Below are positions 56,886-64,000 of a stretch of DNA of 64,000 bases, piece by piece; within the stretch, counting starts at the first letter, position 1, and every line of letters begins with the position of its first letter. This stretch comes from Peristeroidobacter soli (GTDB lineage Bacteria > Pseudomonadota > Gammaproteobacteria > Steroidobacterales > Steroidobacteraceae), in NCBI RefSeq assembly GCF_004138485.1, contig NZ_RYEV01000004.1:618803-682802 (forward strand). The letters run 5' to 3'. The notes beneath the pieces are model-generated. The model was not told where the DNA came from. It did not search any database and saw only the letters and a list, made by a program, of their open reading frames with translations. The translations under genes and the position numbers were made by a program.

Positions 56886-58304
56886 TTAACGGTTGGCGAG
56901 CGTCGGCGACGCCGGCGTCCGGGGCGAGCGGCCTTCGACTTCAGCCGCCAGGCCGTGCAACCACACCTCGAGATTGGTGTAACCGCTCGCGGTCACCGTG
57001 TTCGGATCCGCCGGCAACGTCAGCGCGCGATGATTCTCCGCCAGCGTCGGATACCCGCCGCCATTGCGCTCACAACGTGCCGTGCCATTCGGCGCGACGC
57101 AATTGATGATTCGATTGGTGGAGTTACGCACGCCTTCGATGATGCGGCTATCGACGGCATCGCGATCCGCCGGTCGAGCACCCGCGAACTTCAACACGTA
57201 GTTCTTCACCACGTTGTTCGACGTCGGCATCGTGGTCAAACCGGCCGGCCAGGCCACCGGCGACGTGGATTTGAAGTTCGCGAGCGTGAGCGATCCATAG
57301 ATGGTGCCGGCGGCCGACCAGTCGTCGTTCGCGGTCGATTCCGCCGCCAGATTGTCGGCAAGGAATACTTTCGCGCCAGAGCGTAACGTGCTCGCGTCGG
57401 CACGCAAACCGATCGGCGGCTGGCTGCCCGCGGTATCCGGACCGCGCAGATACACGTTACCCACGACGGAATTCTGAGTCACCGCGCCGTGACTCTGCAG
57501 ATCGGTGGCCGTGTTGCCCCAATTGTAGATCACGTTGTTGACGATGGCGGTCCGAGTGGACGCAGTCATCGGCAGACGCGACTGCATGCTCGCCAACAGA
57601 TTGCCCGCAAGCGTCACATTGCCATTCACCGGCCCGAGCAGCACGCCGAAGCCATGATTGCCTTCCGGATGAATGGACTGATGCAGCGGCTCGGCGAAGA
57701 TGTTGTTGATCAGGCTGATGTTGTTCCAGTTCTGCCAGGCGCTCGCCACCTCGTCGATCGACCAGGTGAAGGTGCAATGATCGATCACGATGTTACTGAT
57801 GGTCGTACCGGCCGGCCCTTCGATCTTCAGGCCATCGCGATTGATGGCCGGCTCACCGCCGGCATCGTCGCCGGGACGCACGCGAATGTGCTGAATGAGC
57901 ACATTGGACGTCGTGATCTGCACACCCGCGCCTCGCAGCGTGATGCCGGGCGACGGCGCGGTCTGACCCGCAATCGTGATGTTTGGATTGCGCAGATGGA
58001 GGTCGCCCGTCAACGGAATCGTGCCGGACACTTCGAACACGCACACGCGCGGGCCACTCTGGTCCACGCACGCCTTGAGCGAGCCCGCGCCGTCGGCGTT
58101 GAGGTTGGTGACCCGAACCACGGTGCCCCCGCGACCGGCCGGCGTGTTGATACCGGAGGTCTTCGCACCAGGGATCACAGAGACAGCGCCTGCGTTGAAC
58201 GAAGCAACACCAGAAGCGATGGTGGCTGCGGCAAGCAGCCAGAAGCGCACAGCGCGGGCCGCGGCAGGATGACGGTTCGAAACGTTCTGCGACTGTTCGG
58301 TCAT
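56886..58304 (-). CDS. Secreted pectate lyase (polysaccharide lyase family 1-like)
   Basis: 472-residue exported enzyme with a right-handed beta-helix that cleaves polygalacturonate or a related polymer by beta-elimination. After the signal (about 18-43, AVRFWLLAAATIASGVAS) come the first coils (GTVVRVTNLNADGAGSLKAC), the conserved NITIAGQTAPSPGITLRGAG, NIVIDHCTFTWSIDEVAS and a long series of Asn-rich turns (NWNNISLINNIFAEPLHQS). I take the ATG at 58302-58304, with GAGGACC upstream. It stands alone between its own terminator and a 249-base upstream gap without recognisable signals. Plant-polymer use is implied. Confidence 0.85.
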   Translation of the reverse strand: MTEQSQNVSNRHPAAARAVRFWLLAAATIASGVASFNAGAVSVIPGAKTSGINTPAGRGGTVVRVTNLNADGAGSLKACVDQSGPRVCVFEVSGTIPLTGDLHLRNPNITIAGQTAPSPGITLRGAGVQITTSNVLIQHIRVRPGDDAGGEPAINRDGLKIEGPAGTTISNIVIDHCTFTWSIDEVASAWQNWNNISLINNIFAEPLHQSIHPEGNHGFGVLLGPVNGNVTLAGNLLASMQSRLPMTASTRTAIVNNVIYNWGNTATDLQSHGAVTQNSVVGNVYLRGPDTAGSQPPIGLRADASTLRSGAKVFLADNLAAESTANDDWSAAGTIYGSLTLANFKSTSPVAWPAGLTTMPTSNNVVKNYVLKFAGARPADRDAVDSRIIEGVRNSTNRIINCVAPNGTARCERNGGGYPTLAENHRALTLPADPNTVTASGYTNLEVWLHGLAAEVEGRSPRTPASPTLANR

Positions 58305-58553
58305 CAAGTGGGGTCCTCGTCCTGTGTCTGGGCTGTCCCCGAGCCAGGGACTTTCATGGCAGCTACGTTACAAGTCCCCCTGATCCGATCCCATCGGAGA
58401 AGCCCTGAACGAGGGTGCAGATGGCCTGTCGATATGTAGTTCCTTCACCTGCCTGTAAGACTGCGTAGGTGAATGTGGACAGTCGCCGGAGACCGGCTAC
58501 AATCGCCGCGCGCCGATATCACCAACATCTAACAATGGAAGCGGCGATTACCG

Positions 58554-59498
58554 ATGGCTTCAGGACTGGCGGCTCTACTCGATGACGTTGCGGCAATCGC
58601 CAAGCTGGCGGCCGCGTCCCTGGATGACGTGACGGCGGCGGCGGGCAAGGCCGGGTCGAAAGCGATCGGAGTCGTCGTCGACGACGCGGCGGTCACGCCG
58701 GGCTACGCCATGGGCTTCACGCCCGAACGCGAGCTGCCCATCGTCTGGAAAATCGCGCTCGGCTCGCTGCGAAACAAATTCCTGTTCCTGCTGCCGGGTG
58801 CACTGTTGTTGAGCGCGTTCGCACCGTGGGCGGTGACGCCGATTCTGATGCTGGGCGGCGCCTACCTGTGTTTCGAGGCGGCCGAGAAAATCATCGAGGC
58901 GCTCACTCATGCCACCGACGGTGAGGAAGACCAACCTCAGGTCGAGCAGCTCGCGCAAAGCTCGGCGGAGATCGAAGCGCAGAAGGTGGCAGGGGCGATT
59001 CGCACCGACCTGATCCTGTCGGGTGAAATCATGGCGATCGCGCTCGCCACCGTCGCCGACCGTCCGTTCGCCATCCAGGCCGGCGCCCTCGTCCTCGTGA
59101 GCCTCGCGCTGACGGCGGGCGTGTATGGCGTCGTGGGCTTGATCGTGAAGATGGACGACGTCGGCGTGCATCTGGCCAAGCGCGGGTCGGCACTCACCCG
59201 CAGTTTCGGACGCGGGCTCGTGAAAGCAATGCCCCATGTGATGCAAACCCTCAGCGTCGTCGGCACGGCCGCGATGCTGTGGGTGGGCGGCGGCATCATC
59301 GTGCACGGCCTCGAACATTTCCACATCGACACCGTGCCTCATGTCATCGAGACGCTGTCGGAGAAGGCACATCAGGCACCCGTGCTGGGCGCGGTCGCTG
59401 CGTGGCTGACGTTTGCAGCGGGCTCCGCCGTCGTCGGGTTCATCATTGGCGGCGTCATCGTCGCGGTTCTGCACCTGATCCCGGGCCGCAAGCACTGA
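58554..59498 (+). CDS. DUF808 (YedI-like) membrane protein
   Basis: 314-residue inner-membrane protein with about eight hydrophobic segments. The N-terminal block MASGLAALLDDVAAIAKLAA, followed by the conserved DDVTAAAGKAGSKAIGVVVD and AAVTPGYAMGF, is diagnostic for DUF808. Function unknown. The ATG at 58554 is preceded by GGAAGCGGCG. A single-gene unit. Confidence 0.88.
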   Translation: MASGLAALLDDVAAIAKLAAASLDDVTAAAGKAGSKAIGVVVDDAAVTPGYAMGFTPERELPIVWKIALGSLRNKFLFLLPGALLLSAFAPWAVTPILMLGGAYLCFEAAEKIIEALTHATDGEEDQPQVEQLAQSSAEIEAQKVAGAIRTDLILSGEIMAIALATVADRPFAIQAGALVLVSLALTAGVYGVVGLIVKMDDVGVHLAKRGSALTRSFGRGLVKAMPHVMQTLSVVGTAAMLWVGGGIIVHGLEHFHIDTVPHVIETLSEKAHQAPVLGAVAAWLTFAAGSAVVGFIIGGVIVAVLHLIPGRKH

Positions 59499-59539
59499 AT
59501 CCGTCGGCTCATCCACGGATTCTTCTGGCCGTTGCACGC

Positions 59540-59647
59540 TCAGGGCAGCTCGCGCAGTGTGCCTTGCCAGTCCTTCTGAACCTCGCCCCGAGAGACAAAG
59601 ATCACGTCGGGCATCCCTCTGCTCGATTTGACCGGCTTGTAGCACAA
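59540..59647 (-). CDS. Possible short ORF of about 35 codons
   Basis: Starting from TTG 59645-59647 the frame reads CYKPVKSSRGMPDVIFVSRG then EVQKDWQGTLRELP and stop. Composition looks protein-like, but there is no ribosome site, and ATG occurs only at 59612-59614. It could be the tail of a lost gene. The rest of the 239-base gap (59499-59737) shows nothing else. Confidence 0.25.
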   Translation of the reverse strand: MCYKPVKSSRGMPDVIFVSRGEVQKDWQGTLRELP

Positions 59648-59737
59648 TTCGCCGCGAGTGCGTCAATCCCGTCCAAGACTCGTAGCGCCCGCCGCGCCAG
59701 CATCGACGTTTGCGATCAATGGAGTAGGATCGAGCCC

Positions 59738-60610
59738 ATGAGCAAGCCCATCAATATCCTGCTGCAAACGACGATAGAACCCACCGAGAACGATTGGCAC
59801 ATCGGCCGGTTCTCGATGTTGCGCGACTATCTGGCGTCGCTCACGTCACCCGAAGGCGAGCCGCTGTTCAATGTCACGGCGAGAGATCGCGATCCCGTGG
59901 GCGCGCCGGACTCCGTGCTCTGCGCGCTGGATCGCTCCGACTTCGATGAACTGTGGCTGTTCGCGGTCGATGTTGGCAACGGGCTCGACCCAGAAGATCA
60001 GGCAGCCATCCTGCGATTCCGAGCTCGGGGTGGCGGACTCATGATCACCCGCGATCATATGGATTTGGGCTGCTCGATCTGCGATCTCGGCGCGATCGGC
60101 GCCGCGCACGTTTTCCACACCCATAACGCAGGGCCAACGATTCCGCCGCCGGATGACACGGAGACTCCGCAGATTCAATGGCCGAACTTTCACTCGGGTG
60201 CGAATGGTGGGACTCAGCGGGTGGAGGCGATGATGCCGGTGCATCCGGTGATGCGTGACGCGGCATCGGAAACCGGGACGGTAATGTTTCTTCCAGCCCA
60301 CCCTCATGAAGGCGCGGTGATCGCGCCGGCGTCGGCACCGCAGGCCCGGGTGATCGCTACGGGGCAGAGCCGGGCCACTGGCAAGCGATTCAATATCGCG
60401 GTGGCTTTTGAACGGACCGAGACGGATGGGCCGGCGATCGCGGAATCGACGTTTCATCATTTCGCGGATTACAACTGGGACCCGAGGCGCGGGAGCCCGG
60501 ATTTTGTGAGCGAGACGCCGGTGTATGAGTTGCCGGATTCGCCAGCGATGACGTCGGTACATCGGTATGTGCGGAATGTGGCGCTGTGGTTGGGTGGGCG
60601 GCTTGCCTGA
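59738..60610 (+). CDS. Conserved hypothetical protein, ThuA/glutamine-amidotransferase-like outline
   Basis: 290 residues without a signal. A Rossmann-like start (INILLQTTIEPTENDWHIGR), a segment FDELWLFAVDVGNGLDPEDQ and RARGGGLMITRDH resemble the alternating strands and turns of ThuA-like or class I amidotransferase-like folds, but no catalytic Cys in a nucleophile elbow is evident. His-rich parts (AHVFHTHNAG, FHHFADYNW) could bind metal. The ATG at 59738 is preceded by GGAGTAGGA. Function not assigned. Confidence 0.6.
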   Translation: MSKPINILLQTTIEPTENDWHIGRFSMLRDYLASLTSPEGEPLFNVTARDRDPVGAPDSVLCALDRSDFDELWLFAVDVGNGLDPEDQAAILRFRARGGGLMITRDHMDLGCSICDLGAIGAAHVFHTHNAGPTIPPPDDTETPQIQWPNFHSGANGGTQRVEAMMPVHPVMRDAASETGTVMFLPAHPHEGAVIAPASAPQARVIATGQSRATGKRFNIAVAFERTETDGPAIAESTFHHFADYNWDPRRGSPDFVSETPVYELPDSPAMTSVHRYVRNVALWLGGRLA

Positions 60611-60625
60611 GGCCGCCCGCGCCTC

Positions 60626-61297
60626 TCACTCCCCAAACGGCGAATTCATCAGCAAATCGACTGCCGACGGTCTCTTGTACCCCGCCACGAACCGCTCCCC
60701 GAAATCCCGCGAAAAATTGTCGTAGGTCGTCTCCGCCCGCGTCTCAACAATCCGGCACACCGCCCTCGTAAAGCACTGCTTCATCCCCAACCGAGGATAA
60801 GCATCGACGACCGCGGCAATCAGCGAGGGCGCGAGCATCTCATATCCAAAGCCGCCCCAATCCAACCCGATGCCCGCCGTGCACAACGCCACCTCTGATT
60901 CCTTATAAAGAGCAATCGAGGGCGTCGAATTGAGCGCCACGCCGTCCCAAATCAATTGCGCCTGCCGCTCCTGCATTCCCAGCGTCCGTGCAAACTCACG
61001 CGCCGCATTGGCGCCCTCCACTTCGAATCGCAGCGGGCCGCTGAATTCCGCCACTAATCCAATGTCGTGCAACAACGTGGTAACGGCAAGAACCTCTGCA
61101 TCGTGGGGCGCATTCCTCAGCTGAGCGACGGCCGCGGAGAACAGCCACGATCGCATCGAGTGATTGAAGAGATACGGCTCACAGTGCTCACGCGCAAACT
61201 CGATGGCGCGACTGACGATAGGTGTATCGGGCACGACCACGCCCGCGAGCAAACGAGTCGCCACCCTCGGATATAAGGTGCGATCCAGTATGTCCAT
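60626..61297 (-). CDS. HD-domain hydrolase (cyanamide-hydratase-like)
   Basis: 223-residue metal-dependent phosphohydrolase-fold protein: His in FNHSMRSWLFSAAVAQ, the HD pair in TTLLHDIGLVAEF, and further metal-site region VDAYPRLGM. The overall shape resembles cyanamide hydratase or isonitrile-hydratase-like HD proteins more than nucleotide phosphohydrolases. The ATG at 61295-61297 has GGGAGA upstream; a longer frame starts at 61405. Convergent with the gene at 59738, 15 bases apart. Confidence 0.78.
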   Translation of the reverse strand: MDILDRTLYPRVATRLLAGVVVPDTPIVSRAIEFAREHCEPYLFNHSMRSWLFSAAVAQLRNAPHDAEVLAVTTLLHDIGLVAEFSGPLRFEVEGANAAREFARTLGMQERQAQLIWDGVALNSTPSIALYKESEVALCTAGIGLDWGGFGYEMLAPSLIAAVVDAYPRLGMKQCFTRAVCRIVETRAETTYDNFSRDFGERFVAGYKRPSAVDLLMNSPFGE

Positions 61298-61491
61298 CTC
61301 GATCTCCCGGCTGTGCCGATGGAATGATCCTGCTCGCTCATCGGCAGTAATGCTTGAAGAAGCGTGCCCCGCTTGGAACAGAGCGGACACCGCCATTGCA
61401 TTCAACTGAAGAGCAGATTCATCAAGCGACGCGTCATCCCTTCATTGAACACTCCCCCAAGCGCACGCACCCGCGCGTGCAGGAAGTCACC

Positions 61492-61821
61492 ATGGATCTC
61501 GACCAGGAAATTGCTTACGTACCGAACTGCCTCACTCGATGGTACGCCGCGAATACCTCGATTCGTCACTTGTGGGCCGTCGAGGAGCGCGACTCGCTCA
61601 TGGTCGTGTTCATCACCCTCGAACCCACCTCCGACGGCGACGACGCCCTGCCCGTCTGGTTCGCGAAAGGACACGAGTGGGCCAGCGAGTTGGCCGATCT
61701 CACCCGTCGCGAAGTGCAATTGAGGCTGCTCGGCCCGAGCGACATGGAACGGCCGCCCGGCGCAGCCGCCACCGCGACCATTGCCGAGCTGAGCTGGCGC
61801 GATCCCTGGATCCGCGCATGA
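61492..61821 (+). CDS. Hypothetical protein upstream of a cupin gene
   Basis: 109-residue soluble protein, not recognised: MDLDQEIAYVPNCLTRWYAA then RHLWAVEERDSLMVVFITLE, with a C-terminal part ATIAELSWRDPWIRA. AGGAAG lies before the ATG. It precedes the cupin gene by 26 bases and is probably co-transcribed. Confidence 0.55.
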   Translation: MDLDQEIAYVPNCLTRWYAANTSIRHLWAVEERDSLMVVFITLEPTSDGDDALPVWFAKGHEWASELADLTRREVQLRLLGPSDMERPPGAAATATIAELSWRDPWIRA

Positions 61822-61847
61822 TCTGTTCCCCAACCGAGGACTCTGCC

Positions 61848-62252
61848 ATGTCTGTTGCAAAGAAAATCGTCCCCGTCATCGCCCTCGCCTGCTCGCTCGC
61901 CTCCAGTGCCTTCGCGGGCGAAGATGCGATCGTCACCGATCTCATGACCCGGCCCATGCCCGACGCTCCTGGCAAGGAATTGTTGATGATCAACGTCGTG
62001 TACCCGCCCGGAGCCGTCGATCCCGTGCATCGGCACGATGCGCATGCGATGGTCTACGTGGTGGAAGGCTCCATCATCATGGGCGTCAAAGGCGGCAAGG
62101 AAGTCACCTTGAATCCTGGCGACACGTTCTACGAAGGGCCGAACGATCTGCACACGGTCGGCCGCAATGCCAGCAACACCAAGCCGGCCCGGTTCGTCGT
62201 GTTTCTGGTGAAGAGACAGAACGCGCCCGTGCTCACGATTGCCACTGAGTAG
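61848..62252 (+). CDS. Exported cupin-domain protein
   Basis: 134-residue periplasmic cupin. A signal peptide (KKIVPVIALACSLASSAFAG) precedes a single cupin barrel with the first motif PVHRHDAHAMVYVVEGSI (metal-binding His residues) and the second NPGDTFYEGPNDLHTVGRN. Metal binding is likely; enzymatic or binding function is open. GAGGA lies before the ATG at 61848. A terminator hairpin follows the stop. Confidence 0.82.
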   Translation: MSVAKKIVPVIALACSLASSAFAGEDAIVTDLMTRPMPDAPGKELLMINVVYPPGAVDPVHRHDAHAMVYVVEGSIIMGVKGGKEVTLNPGDTFYEGPNDLHTVGRNASNTKPARFVVFLVKRQNAPVLTIATE

Positions 62253-62258
62253 TCGTCA

Positions 62259-62296
62259 TCGCCGGCGACCACAGCGGTCGCCGGCGAATCTTTCTC
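62259..62296 (+). terminator. Hairpin terminator after the cupin gene
   Basis: TCGCCGGCGACC (62259-62270) and GGTCGCCGGCGA (62276-62287) form a perfect 12-bp stem around ACAGC, followed by ATCTTTCTC. The U-run is weak, but position and stem support termination, possibly for both directions. Confidence 0.7.
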
Positions 62297-62417
62297 ACAC
62301 CAACGTAAATCCGCCGTCGATGTTGAGCACCTGACCGGCCGCGAACGCGCGGGCGGCGGCGACGCCGAGGCCGCCGCCGCCCGTCACAACGACGACCAGA
62401 TCCTTCACGTTCGTCAT
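62295..62417 (-). pseudogene. Short-chain dehydrogenase with its middle deleted
   Basis: 40 codons: the first Rossmann strand and glycine motif (VVVVTGGGGLGVAAARAFAA) pass directly into the last strand of an SDR (GQVLNIDGGFTLV). A normal SDR has about 250 residues, so some 200 are missing while both ends and the frame are kept. Its ATG overlaps the AraC-type gene's stop (ATGA), a remnant of an operon. It cannot be an active dehydrogenase. Confidence 0.8.
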
Positions 62418-62998
62418 TGCACTTCTTCCGGCGCGCTGAGGCGGGCGCGACGCCAGGCGCGTGGGCTCTCGCCCACGATCCTGCGAAACAACCGCGTCAG
62501 GTGGGATTGATCGGCGAGACCGCAATCCAGCGCGATCTCGCTGAGCGAAGCTTCGGTCGAGAGCATGAGTCCTTGCGCACGCTCGACTCGCCGCCGGATC
62601 ACATACTCGTGAGGCGGCTCGCCGAAGCTGTTACGAAAGGCGCGACCGAAGTGCGAGGCGTTCAGGCGCACCAGGCCGGCGAGATCTTCGTTCTTGATCG
62701 AACGATCCAGATTCGCCTCCACGTAGCTCGCCACCTTGCGTACCTGCCACGGCGACAGACCGCCGCGCGCAGGCTCTTTCGCTGCGGTCTCCGTGCCGCC
62801 GATCTCCTGCAGGAGTTCTGCGGCCCGTCGCAGGCTGTCTTCGGCGCAGACGCGCTCGTCGTCGAGCGCGCTCCGCAGAGCCGTGCACAGCTCCGTCATG
62901 ACCGAACGAAACTGCCGCACGCAGACGCCCTGCTTGCCCACGACGTCCTGGGGCGGCATATGGGTTGCAAATGTGAGCTGGGGTGTAAACGTGTCCAT
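62414..62998 (-). CDS. AraC-family transcriptional regulator
   Basis: 194-residue regulator. The C-terminal half holds two helix-turn-helix motifs: one around IKNEDLAGLVRLNASHFGRA with FRNSFGEPPHEYVIRRRVER, the other around SLSEIALDCGLADQSHLTRL. The N-terminal part is short (about 85 residues) with no obvious ligand barrel. It was apparently coupled to the now deleted SDR gene downstream and lies 14 bases after the chloroperoxidase-like gene on the same strand. Confidence 0.87.
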   Translation of the reverse strand: MDTFTPQLTFATHMPPQDVVGKQGVCVRQFRSVMTELCTALRSALDDERVCAEDSLRRAAELLQEIGGTETAAKEPARGGLSPWQVRKVASYVEANLDRSIKNEDLAGLVRLNASHFGRAFRNSFGEPPHEYVIRRRVERAQGLMLSTEASLSEIALDCGLADQSHLTRLFRRIVGESPRAWRRARLSAPEEVQ

Positions 62999-63012
62999 GA
63001 TCGCGCTCCGTT

Positions 63013-63957
63013 TCAGCCGCGCAGGAACGCGAGCAGATCCGCGTTCACCTGATCCTGATGCGTGGCCGTGACGCCGTGAGGGGCGCCCGGGTAGTAGATT
63101 TCCTGGGCATTCTTGATCAGCTTTGCGGACTTTCTCGCCGAATCGTGCACCGGCACGATCTGATCATCCTCGCCGTGCAAGACCAGCGCCGGCACGTCGA
63201 TCTTCTTCAAGTCCTCGCTGAAGTCGGTCTCTGAGAACGCCTTGATACAGTCGTAAGCGTTCTTCAGGCCCGCCTGCATGCTCCACAGCCAGAATTGATC
63301 GAGCGTACCCTGAGACACCCTGGCGCCCGGGCGATTGGCGCCGTAGAACTGCAAAGCGAGGTCCTTGTAGAACTGCGAGCGATCGTTGAACACGGCCTTG
63401 CGCAGGCCATCGAACACTTCCAGCGGCAGACCTTCGGGATTCGCAGGCGTCTTCAGCATGATCGGCGGCACCGCCGCGATCAGCACGACCTTGGACACTC
63501 GCTTCGTGCCATGGCGACCGATGTAGCGCACCACCTCGCCACCGCCGGTCGAGTGACCGACCATGGTGATGTTCTTCAGATCGAGCGTTTCGATGACGGC
63601 CGCCAGGTCATCGGCGTAACCGTTCATATCGTTGTTCGACGACGCCTGCTCCGAGCGGCCGTGACCGCGACGGTCATGAGCGATGACGCGGAATCCCTGC
63701 TGTACGAGGAACTGCATCTGACCATCCCACGCGTCGGCGTTCAGCGGCCAGCCGTGTGAGAAGGTGACGACAGGGCCGCGGCCCCAGTCCTTGTAATAGA
63801 TCTGCGTGCCGTCTTTGCTGGTAATGAGGTTCACTTTTCGGGCTCCTGTGCTCGGGGCGGTAGGGTGTTGAGTCGAGGCCACGGCGGCGGCGGACAATCC
63901 GGCGGTCGCGGTGGCCATGACGCTGGCAATGAGGACTTCACGTCGACTTGCGGTCAT
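63013..63957 (-). CDS. Alpha/beta hydrolase, non-heme chloroperoxidase type, Tat-like signal
   Basis: 314-residue hydrolase. The N-terminus [17 protein letters not shown] resembles a twin-arginine signal. The catalytic domain has [21 protein letters not shown], the nucleophile elbow [14 protein letters not shown], Asp in [10 protein letters not shown] and His in [10 protein letters not shown], the pattern of bacterial cofactor-free haloperoxidases/esterases. In vivo it may be an esterase or perhydrolase. GGAGAAG precedes the ATG at 63955-63957. It lies upstream of the AraC-type gene and may be co-transcribed with it. Confidence 0.85.
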   Translation of the reverse strand: MTASRREVLIASVMATATAGLSAAAVASTQHPTAPSTGARKVNLITSKDGTQIYYKDWGRGPVVTFSHGWPLNADAWDGQMQFLVQQGFRVIAHDRRGHGRSEQASSNNDMNGYADDLAAVIETLDLKNITMVGHSTGGGEVVRYIGRHGTKRVSKVVLIAAVPPIMLKTPANPEGLPLEVFDGLRKAVFNDRSQFYKDLALQFYGANRPGARVSQGTLDQFWLWSMQAGLKNAYDCIKAFSETDFSEDLKKIDVPALVLHGEDDQIVPVHDSARKSAKLIKNAQEIYYPGAPHGVTATHQDQVNADLLAFLRG

Positions 63958-64000
63958 CGGGCTTCTCCGTGGGTGTGTTCGATCTCGGAGTCGAACTGTC

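Noticed and set aside
1-64000. CRISPR arrays, tRNA genes, phage or transposase genes
   Set aside because: No regularly spaced repeats, cloverleaf-like segments or transposase/integrase motifs were seen on reading the intergenic regions.

Overview
The window is GC-rich, densely coding chromosomal DNA from a Gram-negative bacterium. TonB-dependent uptake, DcaP- and YfaZ-type outer-membrane barrels, YheU, PilT and PhhAB point to a gammaproteobacterium of the Xanthomonadales/Nevskiales/Steroidobacterales kind; the genus is not identifiable from the sequence alone. I saw no rRNA, tRNA, CRISPR array, prophage or intact insertion sequence.

Bases 1-16500 look like a stress or low-oxygen island. It holds an AbgT transporter with a DUF1269 protein, two tandem DHA2-type efflux pumps, an aspartase with a baeRF-type protein, a YihY membrane protein, a DcaP porin with an asparaginase, a FixJ-type response regulator, and a sortase with an apparent sorted substrate. 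Four copies of one 16-bp palindrome (7-2-7, about TTGGACC-AA-GGTCCAA) lie in its promoter regions. A fifth lies 21 kb further on, before a histidine kinase/FixJ regulator/lone receiver operon. Together these suggest an undescribed two-component regulon. Its asparaginase and aspartase could turn asparagine into fumarate.

Bases 16500-29500 are metabolic: a PilT-like ATPase with a fresh 39-bp in-frame duplication, a serine hydrolase, a Rieske oxygenase/flavoprotein pair, phenylalanine hydroxylase with its pterin dehydratase, a guanidinium exporter behind a guanidine-II riboswitch, and a dadA-alr operon facing an Lrp-type regulator across a duplicated 55-bp element.

Bases 29500-36000 form a tight plus-strand run: outer-membrane barrel, second sortase, two membrane proteins, arylsulfatase, DUF1622 protein, HAD phosphatase and formylglycine-generating enzyme. 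Bases 36000-40400 carry an outer-membrane protein behind an attenuator-like leader and the sensor-kinase operon.

Bases 40400-64000 are mixed: an M20-like protein with altered metal ligands, glutathione reductase, a GST, a TonB receptor with a PepSY protein under a cobalamin riboswitch, a diguanylate cyclase, a pectate lyase, an HD hydrolase, a cupin, an AraC regulator and a chloroperoxidase-like hydrolase. Decayed genes occur at 39934-40364 (lyase accessory domain), 53318-53527 (LysR C-terminus) and 62295-62417 (short-chain dehydrogenase with its middle deleted). The longest stretch without an intact gene is 52512-53655; it contains the cobalamin riboswitch and the LysR remnant.
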